Source: Mortierella hygrophila
Taxonomy: Eukaryota > Mortierellomycota > Mortierellomycetes > Mortierellales > Mortierellaceae
Assembly: GCA_015680625.1 (NCBI GenBank)
Contig: JAAAXW010000215.1
Location: forward strand, 584-64,583
DNA: 64,000 nt
Direction of reading: 5' to 3'
The notes beneath the pieces are model-generated. The model was not told the DNA's origin, searched no databases, and worked only from the letters and a program-made list of their open reading frames with translations. Numbering within the stretch: the stretch's first letter is position 1; the number at the start of each line of letters is the position of its first letter. Of the stretch, positions 1 through 10,213 are shown piece after piece. The translations under genes and the position numbers were made by a program.

Positions 1-916
1 AAAAAAAAAGGCGAGTAAGAGGAGGAACGTACTGGATGCGACGATTCCTGCGGCGTTTAGAGTTGGAAGGTTCACCGTGACCCATCATGGGGGATCCAAT
101 GATATCCTTAAGCTTTTCATTGTTGCGGACTCTTTCCAGTGCGTCGCCAAAGACGTGGGTGTCGCTGTTGGATCCGAAGAGTTCTGAGACGATCGCGTAT
201 CCAATGATGCCTATTCAGTCGAAAAGGTGGTTGAAGTGAGTGGAAAAATGAGGTGGATAAATAATTAATTGGAGAGGCATCGCAGTTGGATTCGTTTTGA
301 GCGCGATTGTGGCGTTGATGGGGTTGCTGATGCTGTTGTTCGTTCGTTCGTTCGTTCGTTCCTTCGATCTAGACGAGAAAAAAAAACGACAGAGAAAAAG
401 GAGATGGAAGATGAAACGTACTGACGAGCACGACTCCTGCGCCGATGACTGTGTAGTTGGTTGTAGTCTTTGTCGCTGTCGCAACTATTATTTAACAAAC
501 AATAAAAATAAAAAGATTCAGTTAATTATCTCTCCTCTCTACCTTCCTCTTCTTCCTGTGGTTCAATGGGGGGGACTCCTATAACCAGCACACACGACAC
601 ACGCGACAACTATTGTCCGAGGATATTATTTTTTTGTTTGCTATGTATAGTTACCCTTCTCGGAGGTAGAAAGATCCTTCCATTGCTTCTTTTCGGTATG
701 CTGGGCAAGTGCACCGCCAGAAGCAAAGGGCTTCTTGGAGTGGTCTGTTGCCAACCCACGACGGGCTGACAGTGACGAAGGCTTGGTATGCTGCTGTGTC
801 CTGAGAACGTTGGCGATCCTTGACTGCGGGAGCGAGCATTTAGAGGATGGGGTCAGGCATGCGCGTGTGGTGGCGTTCCATGAGGATCGAAGGCCGGTTT
901 GGAGGAGCGTCGTCAT
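1..916 (-). CDS. TIM21: Mitochondrial import inner membrane translocase subunit Tim21 (3' end outside window)
   Basis: Tim21 couples the presequence translocase TIM23 to the TOM complex and to respiratory chain complexes in the mitochondrial inner membrane. Model: exons 655-916, 422-475 and 33-210, joined by GT-AG introns with consistent phase; the last exon ends at a GTACGT donor (32-27), so the remainder lies beyond base 1. The start ATG (914-916) opens a Ser/Arg-rich, acid-free N-terminus typical of a matrix-targeting presequence. Exon 2 encodes the membrane segment (YTVIGAGVVLVS) and exon 3 the start of the intermembrane-space domain, with the family-typical VFGDALERVRNN stretch and the GSPMMGHGE loop followed by a basic run (KRRRNRR). 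Identification is by recalled family similarity. It diverges from the Rheb gene. Confidence is high for family, moderate for exact splice sites. Confidence 0.85.
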
Positions 917-2078
917 TGTTGATTCCTGTTGTGAATTAAAGAAAGGAAAAGAGGGGTGGGATGGCGAATGTTGAAATCCTCTTCCGAGAAACACGCTCAA
1001 CCAGGAACTGTGAGAAACCAAATACTACGTCACAAATAGCAGTACCATTCGTGTATCGCGAACAAGACAACGACCATCCGTAGGACGACAAGTAACCCCT
1101 AGGAGAATGACATACCTAGCCAAAAAGCAAAATAACACAAAGCGGGTTTTTTTTCCTTTCATCGACGACAATTATCAGCCAAATGACAAGCAAATGATGC
1201 TAATAATGACATTGACAAAACGGCCGAGAAAAACTAGTATCGCAGAAAAAAAATGACACATACATACCAAACTTGTTAGGAAAGCTGAATACGATGGAAA
1301 CTGGAAGGAGGGCGGAGATCTTTCTTTCCAAAAGAAAAGTTTGAACCTCCTACACACTCATCTCTTCGGTATTTCGAGTGCATCGATGAGGAGTTAAGGG
1401 AGTGTATGAGATGAGGTGCAACAGAGAGAGACGGAGATGCGTGAGGGCGCCAATTGTTCATCGATCTGTTGTTTGAAAGTTTTTGACCGCTGGTCAATGG
1501 TTCGTCGCTTCTCTTCCCCCCCCCCCATTTTTGTGTGCTTGGTTTTTTGCTCTCGTGCATCATCTTGGCCATGGTTAATAACATTGGGCCATGCCGATTG
1601 GCAATAGCCAAATAGCAATAGGTAATGGTAATAACAATAGTTAAAGCGATAGCAGTACGATACGTAATGATACCTGTGTATTAATGGTGGTAGCCAATAC
1701 CTATAACACGGCCATTGAGATGGCGGCCAATGGTTCGAAGAAAAGAGGAAAAGGAGAAAAAAGGAAAACAGCCCAATGGGTTCGACTGAAATAGCGGGAT
1801 GGGGTCACCCAGAACAGGTTGATACAGCTAGAACAAGAAAAAGTGTCCCGTTCAGTCTGCGCCCAAACTGAATAAAAAGGACGGGAAGAAGGGTTCACCC
1901 ATCTCTTCTTTTTTCTTTTCTTTCATCTCCATTCCTCACATTCACACTTCTCTTTCGCTTCTCATTCCTCGCTCCACTCCCTTCGCACATACTCTCTTAC
2001 TCACACTCTCCCCACTCTCCTACTCTTTTCGCCACTCTCCACTCTTTCTACACCTTTCATATAACACATAACTACAGA
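917..2078. promoter_or_regulatory. Divergent intergenic region TIM21 / Rheb with CCAAT-box cluster
   Basis: No convincing gene here. The stretch 1580-1780 holds five CCAAT pentamers: ATTGG at 1583-1587 and 1597-1601 (minus orientation), CCAAT at 1694-1698, 1727-1731 and 1773-1777. The last two lie in a short direct repeat reading CCAATGGTTCGA / CCAATGGGTTCGA. A C11 run sits at 1516-1526. From about 1900 to 2060 the plus strand is almost pure pyrimidine and ends just before the Rheb start codon, as expected for a fungal core promoter. CCAAT boxes are the binding site of the HAP/CBF complex, which in fungi controls many mitochondrial genes; assigning them to TIM21 rather than Rheb is inference. 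Confidence 0.45.
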
Positions 2079-3726
2079 ATGAGCTCATCTTTGACAAGCA
2101 GTACCTCGGATGCCCCAAAGATACGCCGTGTTGCCCTCATGGGTTCGCGCGCTGTCGGTAAACTTACACCACCCTTGAATCATCATCATACCAATAAAAC
2201 ACCCACCCATCTTGACAAGAGAGAGGGGGAGGAGGAGGAGAAGAACAACAACGAAAGCGATTCCTCCTTGTTTTTTGCACAAATAGATTGAGCGATCTTA
2301 CCATGACCATGAATGAGAGTGCGTCTTTTGCTCCCTTCGGATGGCTCTCCCAAGGCTTATCTCCGTCTCTCTCTCTCTCTTTCCTCTCTCTCTCACGCAC
2401 TTTGTACAACTGATATCCATTTGTTTGATCCGCGATCGTAATCGCGAAAAATGCTGAGCGATTGTTCACAAGCTGGTTTGTCCATCGGAGCATGGAGAGA
2501 AGGAAGACGGGCTGGGTAGTAGGCGACAAGATAACATACAACCCCGCCCGCTTCCTCGGTTCTTCCTTCCTTCACTCGCTCTCGGCCGGATGAACCTGGT
2601 GCTGTCTTGGAGATACGATCGCCAACTGATCGATGCTCACGATCGCTCGCCCATAAGCTGTTCGTCTGTGGGTTGGACGACTCCTTGTGCTTTCACGTGG
2701 ACTACTCCTCGACTGAGGAAGGAGACCGATAAACAGCACTGACCACATTCGTCCTACCCAACTCTTTTGTTTGAAACGCTCACTTTCCTCTCCTCCTTCG
2801 CCTCTCTTTCTCTTGCTCTTCTATCACAACAAACAACTCCCATCGCCTGCATTGACAAATACCCAACATTGTACTCAATCGACTTGTCTTTCTTTGGTTT
2901 TCTTGGCCATATAGGCAAGTCCTCAATGGTCGTCCAATACGTTCACAACGTCTTCAACGACTCTTATTTTCCTACCATTGAGGAGACATTCACAAAGCAA
3001 TTGACTTTCCACGGACAAGTGTATGAGGTCGAAATCATTGACACCGCTGGACAGGTACACGTTTATCTTTAACCCTTTAAAAAAAGAACACTGAGAAAAA
3101 GGGAAAAGCCTAGTTCTATTTTTTCTCACCTTTCATCTCCTCATTTGGTAACGATAACTTCAACTCATTCCTCGCTTTTATTTCCTTATCGCATCATATA
3201 TTTCTATTCGACAACAACCAATTACAAAAAACAGGACGAGTTCTCGATATTCAATGGACGACATGCACTGGATGTGCACGGTTACGTATTAGTGTACTCT
3301 GTGACGAGCAAGCAGAGCTTCGACATGGTGACCGTCATCCGGGATAAGATCCTCAACTTCACAGGAACAGACTGGGCACCCATTGTCCTTGTTGGAAACA
3401 AGACCGATCTCCAGGGACAGCGACAGGTCTCAAGGGATGAAGGCGATGAATTAGCTAGCAGGTGGAAGTGTCTCTCTTGCGAGACCTCTGCCAAGACGAA
3501 TATGAACATCGGTAACATGCCTACAATGAGGAAAAGGATGAAAGAGAGGGGATGAACGTCCTATTTTTTATTTTTACATTTTGTCCGAGAAGAAGGAGCA
3601 GACACTAACCCCACCGTGCGAATATTTCCATTTTTAGGACGGACGTTCGAACTAATGCTGGCAGAGATGGAGAAATCGACGGATTCAGTGCCCGAGGACA
3701 AGAAGGGCGAGTGCCTGATCCTCTGA
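2079..3726 (+). CDS. rhb1: Rheb-family small GTPase
   Basis: Ras-superfamily GTPase of the Rheb class, the activator of TORC1. Exons 2079-2157, 2915-3054, 3235-3511 and 3638-3726 join in phase to 194 residues. G1 is GSRAVGKS, with the Arg at the Ras Gly12 position that marks Rheb; the effector loop is PTIEETFTK, G3 is DTAGQ, G4 is NKTD and G5 is ETSAK. The G1 loop is split by the unusually long first intron (757 bp), and the switch-II Gln ends exon 2. The protein ends in CLIL, a CaaX box. A final Leu favours geranylgeranyl transferase I over farnesyl transferase by the general CaaX rule. A CT-rich tract precedes the start. Family assignment is firm; the first intron rests on the phase-compatible split of the P-loop. 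Confidence 0.92.
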
Positions 3727-4693
3727 GAACATCGCCTGCATGATTCAGTTCAGGGATAGGACCACCCTTACTTGGTTTTCTTTTTAGATTGGCGCGCTTT
3801 GCACACAAACCTCATTAAAGCATGTCACCCTCTTTGTGCAGTATCAGTATCCTGTGGATCAGTGAGACGACGCGTTCTGTGTGGGCGCGAATTGGTGATG
3901 GCCTAGACCGCCAGCACTATGATTTTTTGATTGAACATCCCAGACCTGGGAACTTGGGATGTCTCTCTAGTCGCCTTTGCCTTTCCTCGCACACTTGTCC
4001 GGCATGTTCGACCAGCAACACAAGCACAAAAATAAGAGCAGAGGCATAGTGTACTCTGTTTGTGCAACCACAAGAAGAAGTCATGTGGCATGAAGAACTC
4101 CATGGCCAATGGTGTGGCAAAACAAGATGTCTCTTGGCTTACTCCCATCTCTTCTTTTCTTTATTCCATCGATTTGAATCTCATCCCATTCCATCTGCTA
4201 CTCCCTTCACTCCATCGTCCTGACATCTCACAACCATCTCCTAAACTCTCGTCATCCAGGAATTCATAACTCTTCTTTCTCCACCTCCTTTCTTTGCTTC
4301 GCTTCTCTCTCTCACTCTCTTTCTTTCTCTCTCTCTTCTCCTCCCCCCTCTCCTCCCCCGTCTCCTCCCCTTCCATTGGCTCCGGTCACAGCGTGTTGAG
4401 CCCAAGCAGCAGTGTCGTCACTTTAGTTTGCCGAGTAAGTGAAAGAATAATAAAGTGAAAGTGTCGAGCACCGCTAAACTTGTTACCAACGACTAAAGCT
4501 AATTTTGACTGCATACCTTTTGTCGTAGGCACCTTTTTTTATGCACAGCTCACCTGCCCCCAGCTAACCTTCAGCAAGCTTAAAAGTATGTCTCCCGTTT
4601 AGTACGTTTCTACTCTACCAACAAATCCTCTGCGATAGACGAGTTACTGAGTATTCACACTCCCACCATTTCCTCTGTAGAACCTTCAACGCT
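3727..4693. other. Intergenic region upstream of the NACHT gene, with a probable 5' UTR intron
   Basis: No supported gene. A perfect 8-bp inverted repeat, ACATCCCA (3935-3942) and TGGGATGT (3955-3962), encloses a 12-base loop. A strong CT-rich tract runs about 4140-4375. A consensus donor GTAAGT at 4435-4440 and an acceptor CTGTAG ending at 4680, 14 bases before the start codon, suggest a 246-bp intron in the 5' untranslated region of the downstream gene. This is inference from splice-site quality only; the alternative is that transcription starts inside this stretch. Confidence 0.35.
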
Positions 4694-7600
4694 ATGACCA
4701 ACTCGAGGCAAGAACGGCCCCTCGGCAACTCTTCGCCTTCCAGGGCAGGACAGGGGACGACTAACAATGCACTTTCAATCACTCAACTAAAACCAGCCCG
4801 TATCATATCTCCTCAGGAACTACAGGACGCCATCATGAATGCAATGTCCTCTGCACCCAAGAGTGGCTCTACGCTGACTATTTCCGCAACAGTTGCGCAA
4901 CTCTCTGCCACATTCGTTTCACTCGAAATTACAAACACACCCTCGCCCAATTTCTCGCCTCCAGTTCAACAGTCCCGGAAGCCAATTTTCATTTACAACA
5001 TTGCTGCGCCTTCAATTGCAGTCGCACTCCCGCAGTCAGATACCCGTTTCGAGACCACCACCCAGTTGGCCTATGTCAGCAATTTAATCCGCACCCGCTT
5101 GTCGATTGCAAGCATCGACACTAACAGAGGCGTTGGTGCATTCTTGGATCCACCTCAGCAGGCCTTAGTCGACGCAATTCTTCAGGATGACGACAGACAA
5201 GATCGGATACGCTGGTTGACGGCTATGATCGTGGAGGAGTTTGCAGCGAGTAGGAGTTTCAGGACATCGACAATGTTATCCGAGGTGACCCTCCTTGGCC
5301 CATCCCTCAGTCAGGAATATCACCGGAAACTGCTCAATATCTTGATCATCGAACTCGAAACGACAACATCGCTGGAAGTCGATCTACTCCAAGGCATTTC
5401 CCAACTCGTCCAATGCGCCGAACCCGATTACCTCCTCCCCGACGACCTTAACAGCATCTTGGTTCTTCTTTGCAAGCGCCTTCAAGACTCGCACCAACAA
5501 GCAAATACATACACCTGTTATATGCTCCGGACGCTCTCTTGTGTCCTGGATGCCATGGTTGAAGGCAAGGTCAAGGATCCGAGTCATATTGTAGACCAAG
5601 AGACTTTGTTTTTCGTGCTGGACCGATTGATGGGTAACCCTGATCCGTATCTCAAGTACCAGGCAGCCTACGCCTTACAATGTCTGATGAACATTCCGCA
5701 CGACGAAACGCACCGGGAGTTTGTGTTGGGACATACTGGAAACATCGCCATGGGTCTCCTTGGGGTTACGAGCGTCTGCAAGCTGGGTTTCAGCGGATTC
5801 TCGGATGGGCTCAGAAACGCTACCGCGAGTTCCCTCAAGGCTGCTTCTCAGGTTGTGGGTGAAGCTCGATCGATGCTGGAGAGTGACGATGAAATACTGG
5901 CGATTATCAAGAGAGGCGTCCTCTCAGGTAGAAGGCAATTGTGGTATCCCGCTTTGCGCGAGGCCGAGGAATATGTTCGGAACGGTCGGCTGGCGGACTT
6001 CAATCATCTCGTCTTTGAAGCACCATGCTGTCAGGATGTCGAGTTCCGATGGGGCATTTGCCGGCTCCTTGGCGAGATTGCTGCCGATCCATTGTGGAAT
6101 GCTGCTACCCGCCAAGATGCTATTGACTTTCTCGTCGAACTTTACAAGGAACTTACCATTCAGGACCCAGCCGAGGATGTCAGCAACTGGGTCTTGGATA
6201 TCCTCGACAAGGTCACTGACTTACCAGACTCTACCATCTCGTGCCATGCTGAAGCGTTGCTTCAAGGTCTGGAACGCAGGGGTTACGCTGGAGAGGAAAC
6301 CCTCGGCCGCGACGTTCAACCAGGCCCTTTCAACGTTTACCCGCTCCTGACCCGGCAAACCACTCCAACATTCTCACCACTGCTTACCCAAGTTCGAGAC
6401 TTTTCCGACATCGACTACGACCTACACAAGTTACGAGCGCAGCGGCTGGAGGAACGAGATAACATTCTTTACATCGCGCCCCAGGGCAAACTCGCCTTTA
6501 ACTCTTCTCACAAAGACACGTTCCCGCTCATGGAAAAGGCGTTGGAGTTTCTGGCTAGCCGCGCACAGGTCTTGCTGCTGCTAGGAGATTCGGGTGCGGG
6601 AAAGTCGACTTTCAGCCTGGAGCTGGAGAACACTCTCTGGGAGGACTACAAGAGAGGCAATCCCATCCCTCTTCACATCAACCTCCCTGCCATCGATAAC
6701 CCAGCCTTGGATCTCATCGGGAAACAGCTGCGCTACCACAACTTTTCGGAAAGTCAGATTCAGTACCTAAAGCAGCACCGACAATTCATACTCATTTGCG
6801 ATGGGTACGATGAAAGCCGGCTTACGAGAAACTTGCACACGACCAACCACCTCAACAAGCCAGGACAATGGAACGCCAAAGTCGTGATCAGCTGTCGCAG
6901 TCAGTACCTGGGACCAGATTATCGCGCTCGATTCGAACCGGCAAGCAATCGATATGGACATAGAGTACCAACCGATCTCTTCCGGGAGATCTCCATTGCG
7001 TCGTTCTCTAGGGCCCAGATAAAGCTTTATGTCGAGCGTTTTGTAGGGCGGACGTTGTTGGATCCTGTTTCTGTCCCCGGTCGGCCGGCGTGGGGAGTCG
7101 ACGAATACACGAACAAACTCGATGCAATCCCTAATCTGATCGATCTCGTCTCCAACCCCTTCCTTCTGACGATGACTTTGCGAGCGCTTCCTACAGTGGT
7201 TCAGTCCGAGCAGGCCCTGTCCGATATTCGACTCACTCGCATTGGTCTGTACGACATCTTTACAAAAGATTGGCTGGAAACCAACAGACTGCGACTCGAG
7301 GACAGCTTCCTTTCGGAAGTGGCGCGGACAACTTTCGACCTCCTATGCGATGCAGGTTTCTATAAAATGGGTATCGAATTTCAAAAGGATCTGTCCGCGG
7401 CTATCTTTCAGCACCAGAAAGGACATCCAGTGATCGAATACCTTCACCAGCGGGACTCCCAGGGCTGGAAGGCTAGATTCTTTGATCCGGCTAGCCATGA
7501 GGCTACCATGCTCCGCGAATCCAGCCCTTTGGCTCGATCTGGCCATCGGTACCGTTTCCTTCACCGCTCGCTCTTAGAGTACCTGTATTCTCGAGTAATC

Positions 7601-9934
7601 TCCGACCCATTTCATCCCACTAACCAGCTAAATGATGACGACCACTCTAACGTGGAAGGTGCCCGTGTGCCTCTTCCCGACCATCCATTGAACCAGAGGA
7701 GCATTGTTGATGAGCCGTCGATCTTGCAGTTCCTGGCCGAGCGCGTTGAGTCGAACGATTTGTTCAAGACATGGCTACATGATGTTATCGGGGAGTCCAA
7801 GAGGGACGGACGGATCAGCCAAGCAGCAGCCAACGCGATCACGATTTTGGTCAGGGCAGGAACACAATTCAATGGCGAGGATCTGCAGGGCATCAGGATT
7901 CCAGGAGCGGATCTGCGTGGTGGGGAGTTTGATTCTGCGAACCTTGAAGGGGCGGATATGAGCAATGTCAATCTGGGCAAGGCGTGGCTGCGGCGCGCGA
8001 ACCTCACCAATGCGCAAATGTGCGGGACCCGGTTTGGCGAGTTTCCTTATCTTGAGTTGGAGGATGTGGTCTTGCGTTGTATCTTCTCAGCCGACGGGGA
8101 AAACCTTGTCGTATCGATGGAGAACGACAAGATTCGTGTCTACAAAACCGCAACCTGGACCAGTATTGCCGAGTATCAGGGTGGAGGAGCCATTGCTATC
8201 TCACCAGCCAACGGCGAGCTCGCCAAGAGAGGTGAGAACAATACCGTGGAGTTGGGTGACGTTTTGACAGGCGAAGTACGAATCACCCTGCGCGGACACG
8301 ACCAAACCATCAGCTGCATCTCTTACTCATCCGACGGAACCTATATCGTCACCGCAAGCGAGGATAACACCGTACGGATTTGGTCGACTCAGTGTGGTGA
8401 TCCTGTGCATGTCCTAAAAAGCCATACACAACCTGTCCTTGGAGTGACCTTCTTTCCCGACAGCCTTCAACTCGCGTCCTGCAGTCAGGACTCCACAGTG
8501 CGCACATGGGATACCAAGACAGGGCAGGAACTCTTGCGGTTCAATTATGAGGTTGACATGTTCGCCGTGGCTTACTCCCCCAATGGTCTTCAGCTTGCAG
8601 CTGGCGGCGCGAGTCCTCGTGTTCCTGTATGGGATGCTCGCACGGGCGACCTTCTTCACGAGTTGACTGGCCATACTGGAGGGGTTCTCGGTTTGGAATT
8701 CTCCCCAGACGGTCTTCATATTATCTCCTGTGGTCAAGATGGCACCATCCGCCTGTTCGACTCCCTCAAGGGCACGCCCCTCAACACCTTTTCTGGTCAT
8801 CTCTTCGAGGTCACTTGTGCCACATACTCGCCAACCAAAGACTGCATTGCTTCGGGATCGAGGGACAAGACGGTGCGCATATGGAAAACTGGAGAGCCTT
8901 GGTCGGATGCATTTTCACACAGGCAGGTGGAGGGTATTGCGTGTCTGGACATTTCACAAAACGGCAAGCTGATCGCGATTGGCAAGGCAGATGGGTCGAT
9001 TCACTTTTGGGAGATATGGGCCGGCAAACCAAGGATCATCTCTACGGGCCATATGTCCCAAGTCCTGAAGGTGGAATTCTCACCAAACGGCGAACAAGTT
9101 GTTTCAGCGAGCATGGACGGGACCGCGAGATTATGGTGTGCGGAAACAGGAAAATCGCTACGAGTTTTCGAGGTCCATCAAAGGGCTGTTAATGACGTTT
9201 CCTTCTCGCCCTGCGGCAAACGAATCGTCTCGGCGAGCGAGGACAAGTTGGTGTTGGTCTGGGACGTTGATAAGGCCGACGAACCAGAGTCCTACTTGAT
9301 TGGCCACGAGAACAAGGTGCTTGGGGCCGCTTTTTCGCCGGACGGGGAACAGGTTGTGTCCTGCAGCAGGGACGGAACTGTGCGGGTTTGGGACATTTCT
9401 TCACGAAATCTCTTTGCCTCTATGTCTTTTGAAAGCGTCGAACAAGTGTTCTATACCCCGGAGGGTGGCCAAGAGCTCATATTGGTGTCGATAGCAGCCC
9501 ACAATCTTTCCCGCTGGAATCCACGATCTAATCGGAGTTTTGATGAACAGTGCGAGTTGATCGATCTGGATGTGGTCTGCTGTTCGCTATCACCATGTGG
9601 CAAGCTCATGGCAACAGGAGGAGACAGGGGTAGCTTAAAGCTCTGGGATCGGATCTTGGGTACCTTGATCGTCGAGTCAATAATTGGGCTCACGTACGCG
9701 ATCGGGTGGAGACAAGGGTCCGAGTGCTTGTACCTGTCGACGGTGGGACTGGATACGCTGAGAGTTTGGAAGCTGGAGCAGAAGAAGGACGGGTATCATT
9801 TGCAGTTGCTTTGGAGGATCGGGTTGAGGGAGCTTTCTCTGGTGGGTGCGAATCTGGAGGGAGTTGTGGGATTGGATCCGTTTGATCTCAAGTTGATGAA
9901 GCAGCATGGTGTCAAAGGTATTCCTCACGAATAA
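4694..9934 (+). CDS. NLR-like STAND protein: helical-repeat N-terminus, NACHT, pentapeptide repeats, WD40 array
   Basis: A 1746-residue protein in one uninterrupted frame. Residues about 110-600 are a leucine-rich, HEAT/ARM-like helical region. The NACHT NTPase follows: Walker A GDSGAGKST at 631-639, Walker B ILICDGYDE with its Asp at 703, a sensor-like VVISCRSQY, and the closing FLHRSLLEY motif of the winged-helix part. Residues about 1059-1115 are pentapeptide repeats (GADLRGGEF, NLEGADMSNVNL). About a dozen WD40 blades follow to about 1700, many with GH and WD signatures, then a last pentapeptide-like piece (LVGANLEG). STAND proteins of this layout are oligomerising switches used in fungal non-self recognition; the ligand and output here are unknown. 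No toxin or enzyme effector domain is visible at either end. It lacks coding introns, unlike most neighbours. Confidence 0.9.
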   Translation: MTNSRQERPLGNSSPSRAGQGTTNNALSITQLKPARIISPQELQDAIMNAMSSAPKSGSTLTISATVAQLSATFVSLEITNTPSPNFSPPVQQSRKPIFIYNIAAPSIAVALPQSDTRFETTTQLAYVSNLIRTRLSIASIDTNRGVGAFLDPPQQALVDAILQDDDRQDRIRWLTAMIVEEFAASRSFRTSTMLSEVTLLGPSLSQEYHRKLLNILIIELETTTSLEVDLLQGISQLVQCAEPDYLLPDDLNSILVLLCKRLQDSHQQANTYTCYMLRTLSCVLDAMVEGKVKDPSHIVDQETLFFVLDRLMGNPDPYLKYQAAYALQCLMNIPHDETHREFVLGHTGNIAMGLLGVTSVCKLGFSGFSDGLRNATASSLKAASQVVGEARSMLESDDEILAIIKRGVLSGRRQLWYPALREAEEYVRNGRLADFNHLVFEAPCCQDVEFRWGICRLLGEIAADPLWNAATRQDAIDFLVELYKELTIQDPAEDVSNWVLDILDKVTDLPDSTISCHAEALLQGLERRGYAGEETLGRDVQPGPFNVYPLLTRQTTPTFSPLLTQVRDFSDIDYDLHKLRAQRLEERDNILYIAPQGKLAFNSSHKDTFPLMEKALEFLASRAQVLLLLGDSGAGKSTFSLELENTLWEDYKRGNPIPLHINLPAIDNPALDLIGKQLRYHNFSESQIQYLKQHRQFILICDGYDESRLTRNLHTTNHLNKPGQWNAKVVISCRSQYLGPDYRARFEPASNRYGHRVPTDLFREISIASFSRAQIKLYVERFVGRTLLDPVSVPGRPAWGVDEYTNKLDAIPNLIDLVSNPFLLTMTLRALPTVVQSEQALSDIRLTRIGLYDIFTKDWLETNRLRLEDSFLSEVARTTFDLLCDAGFYKMGIEFQKDLSAAIFQHQKGHPVIEYLHQRDSQGWKARFFDPASHEATMLRESSPLARSGHRYRFLHRSLLEYLYSRVISDPFHPTNQLNDDDHSNVEGARVPLPDHPLNQRSIVDEPSILQFLAERVESNDLFKTWLHDVIGESKRDGRISQAAANAITILVRAGTQFNGEDLQGIRIPGADLRGGEFDSANLEGADMSNVNLGKAWLRRANLTNAQMCGTRFGEFPYLELEDVVLRCIFSADGENLVVSMENDKIRVYKTATWTSIAEYQGGGAIAISPANGELAKRGENNTVELGDVLTGEVRITLRGHDQTISCISYSSDGTYIVTASEDNTVRIWSTQCGDPVHVLKSHTQPVLGVTFFPDSLQLASCSQDSTVRTWDTKTGQELLRFNYEVDMFAVAYSPNGLQLAAGGASPRVPVWDARTGDLLHELTGHTGGVLGLEFSPDGLHIISCGQDGTIRLFDSLKGTPLNTFSGHLFEVTCATYSPTKDCIASGSRDKTVRIWKTGEPWSDAFSHRQVEGIACLDISQNGKLIAIGKADGSIHFWEIWAGKPRIISTGHMSQVLKVEFSPNGEQVVSASMDGTARLWCAETGKSLRVFEVHQRAVNDVSFSPCGKRIVSASEDKLVLVWDVDKADEPESYLIGHENKVLGAAFSPDGEQVVSCSRDGTVRVWDISSRNLFASMSFESVEQVFYTPEGGQELILVSIAAHNLSRWNPRSNRSFDEQCELIDLDVVCCSLSPCGKLMATGGDRGSLKLWDRILGTLIVESIIGLTYAIGWRQGSECLYLSTVGLDTLRVWKLEQKKDGYHLQLLWRIGLRELSLVGANLEGVVGLDPFDLKLMKQHGVKGIPHE

Positions 9935-10213
9935 AACCGTCTTCGCCCTTTTTACTTCACACTACTGATCGTTTGATGTGATTTCTGATATATTGAACGA
10001 CGCCACAAAACCTTCACCTTCACGAGAAAGGATGATAGACAACACATTGAGTATGATGATGAGTTATTAATCGTATGAAATATGCTAAGAATAAGGTAGA
10101 TGCAAATTTAGATATGAGCATAGGTAACCAACAACACCGATGGTGTTGTTGCTTTGTCCAAACGTGTCTACAAGAAAAGACCGTTTTGCTTGTCCCTGTT
10201 CCCTTACATCCTT
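9935..10213. other. Convergent intergenic spacer
   Basis: Short spacer between the ends of the NACHT gene and the secreted-protein gene. It is AT-rich and I see no gene, clear poly(A) consensus or repeat in it. Confidence 0.4.
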
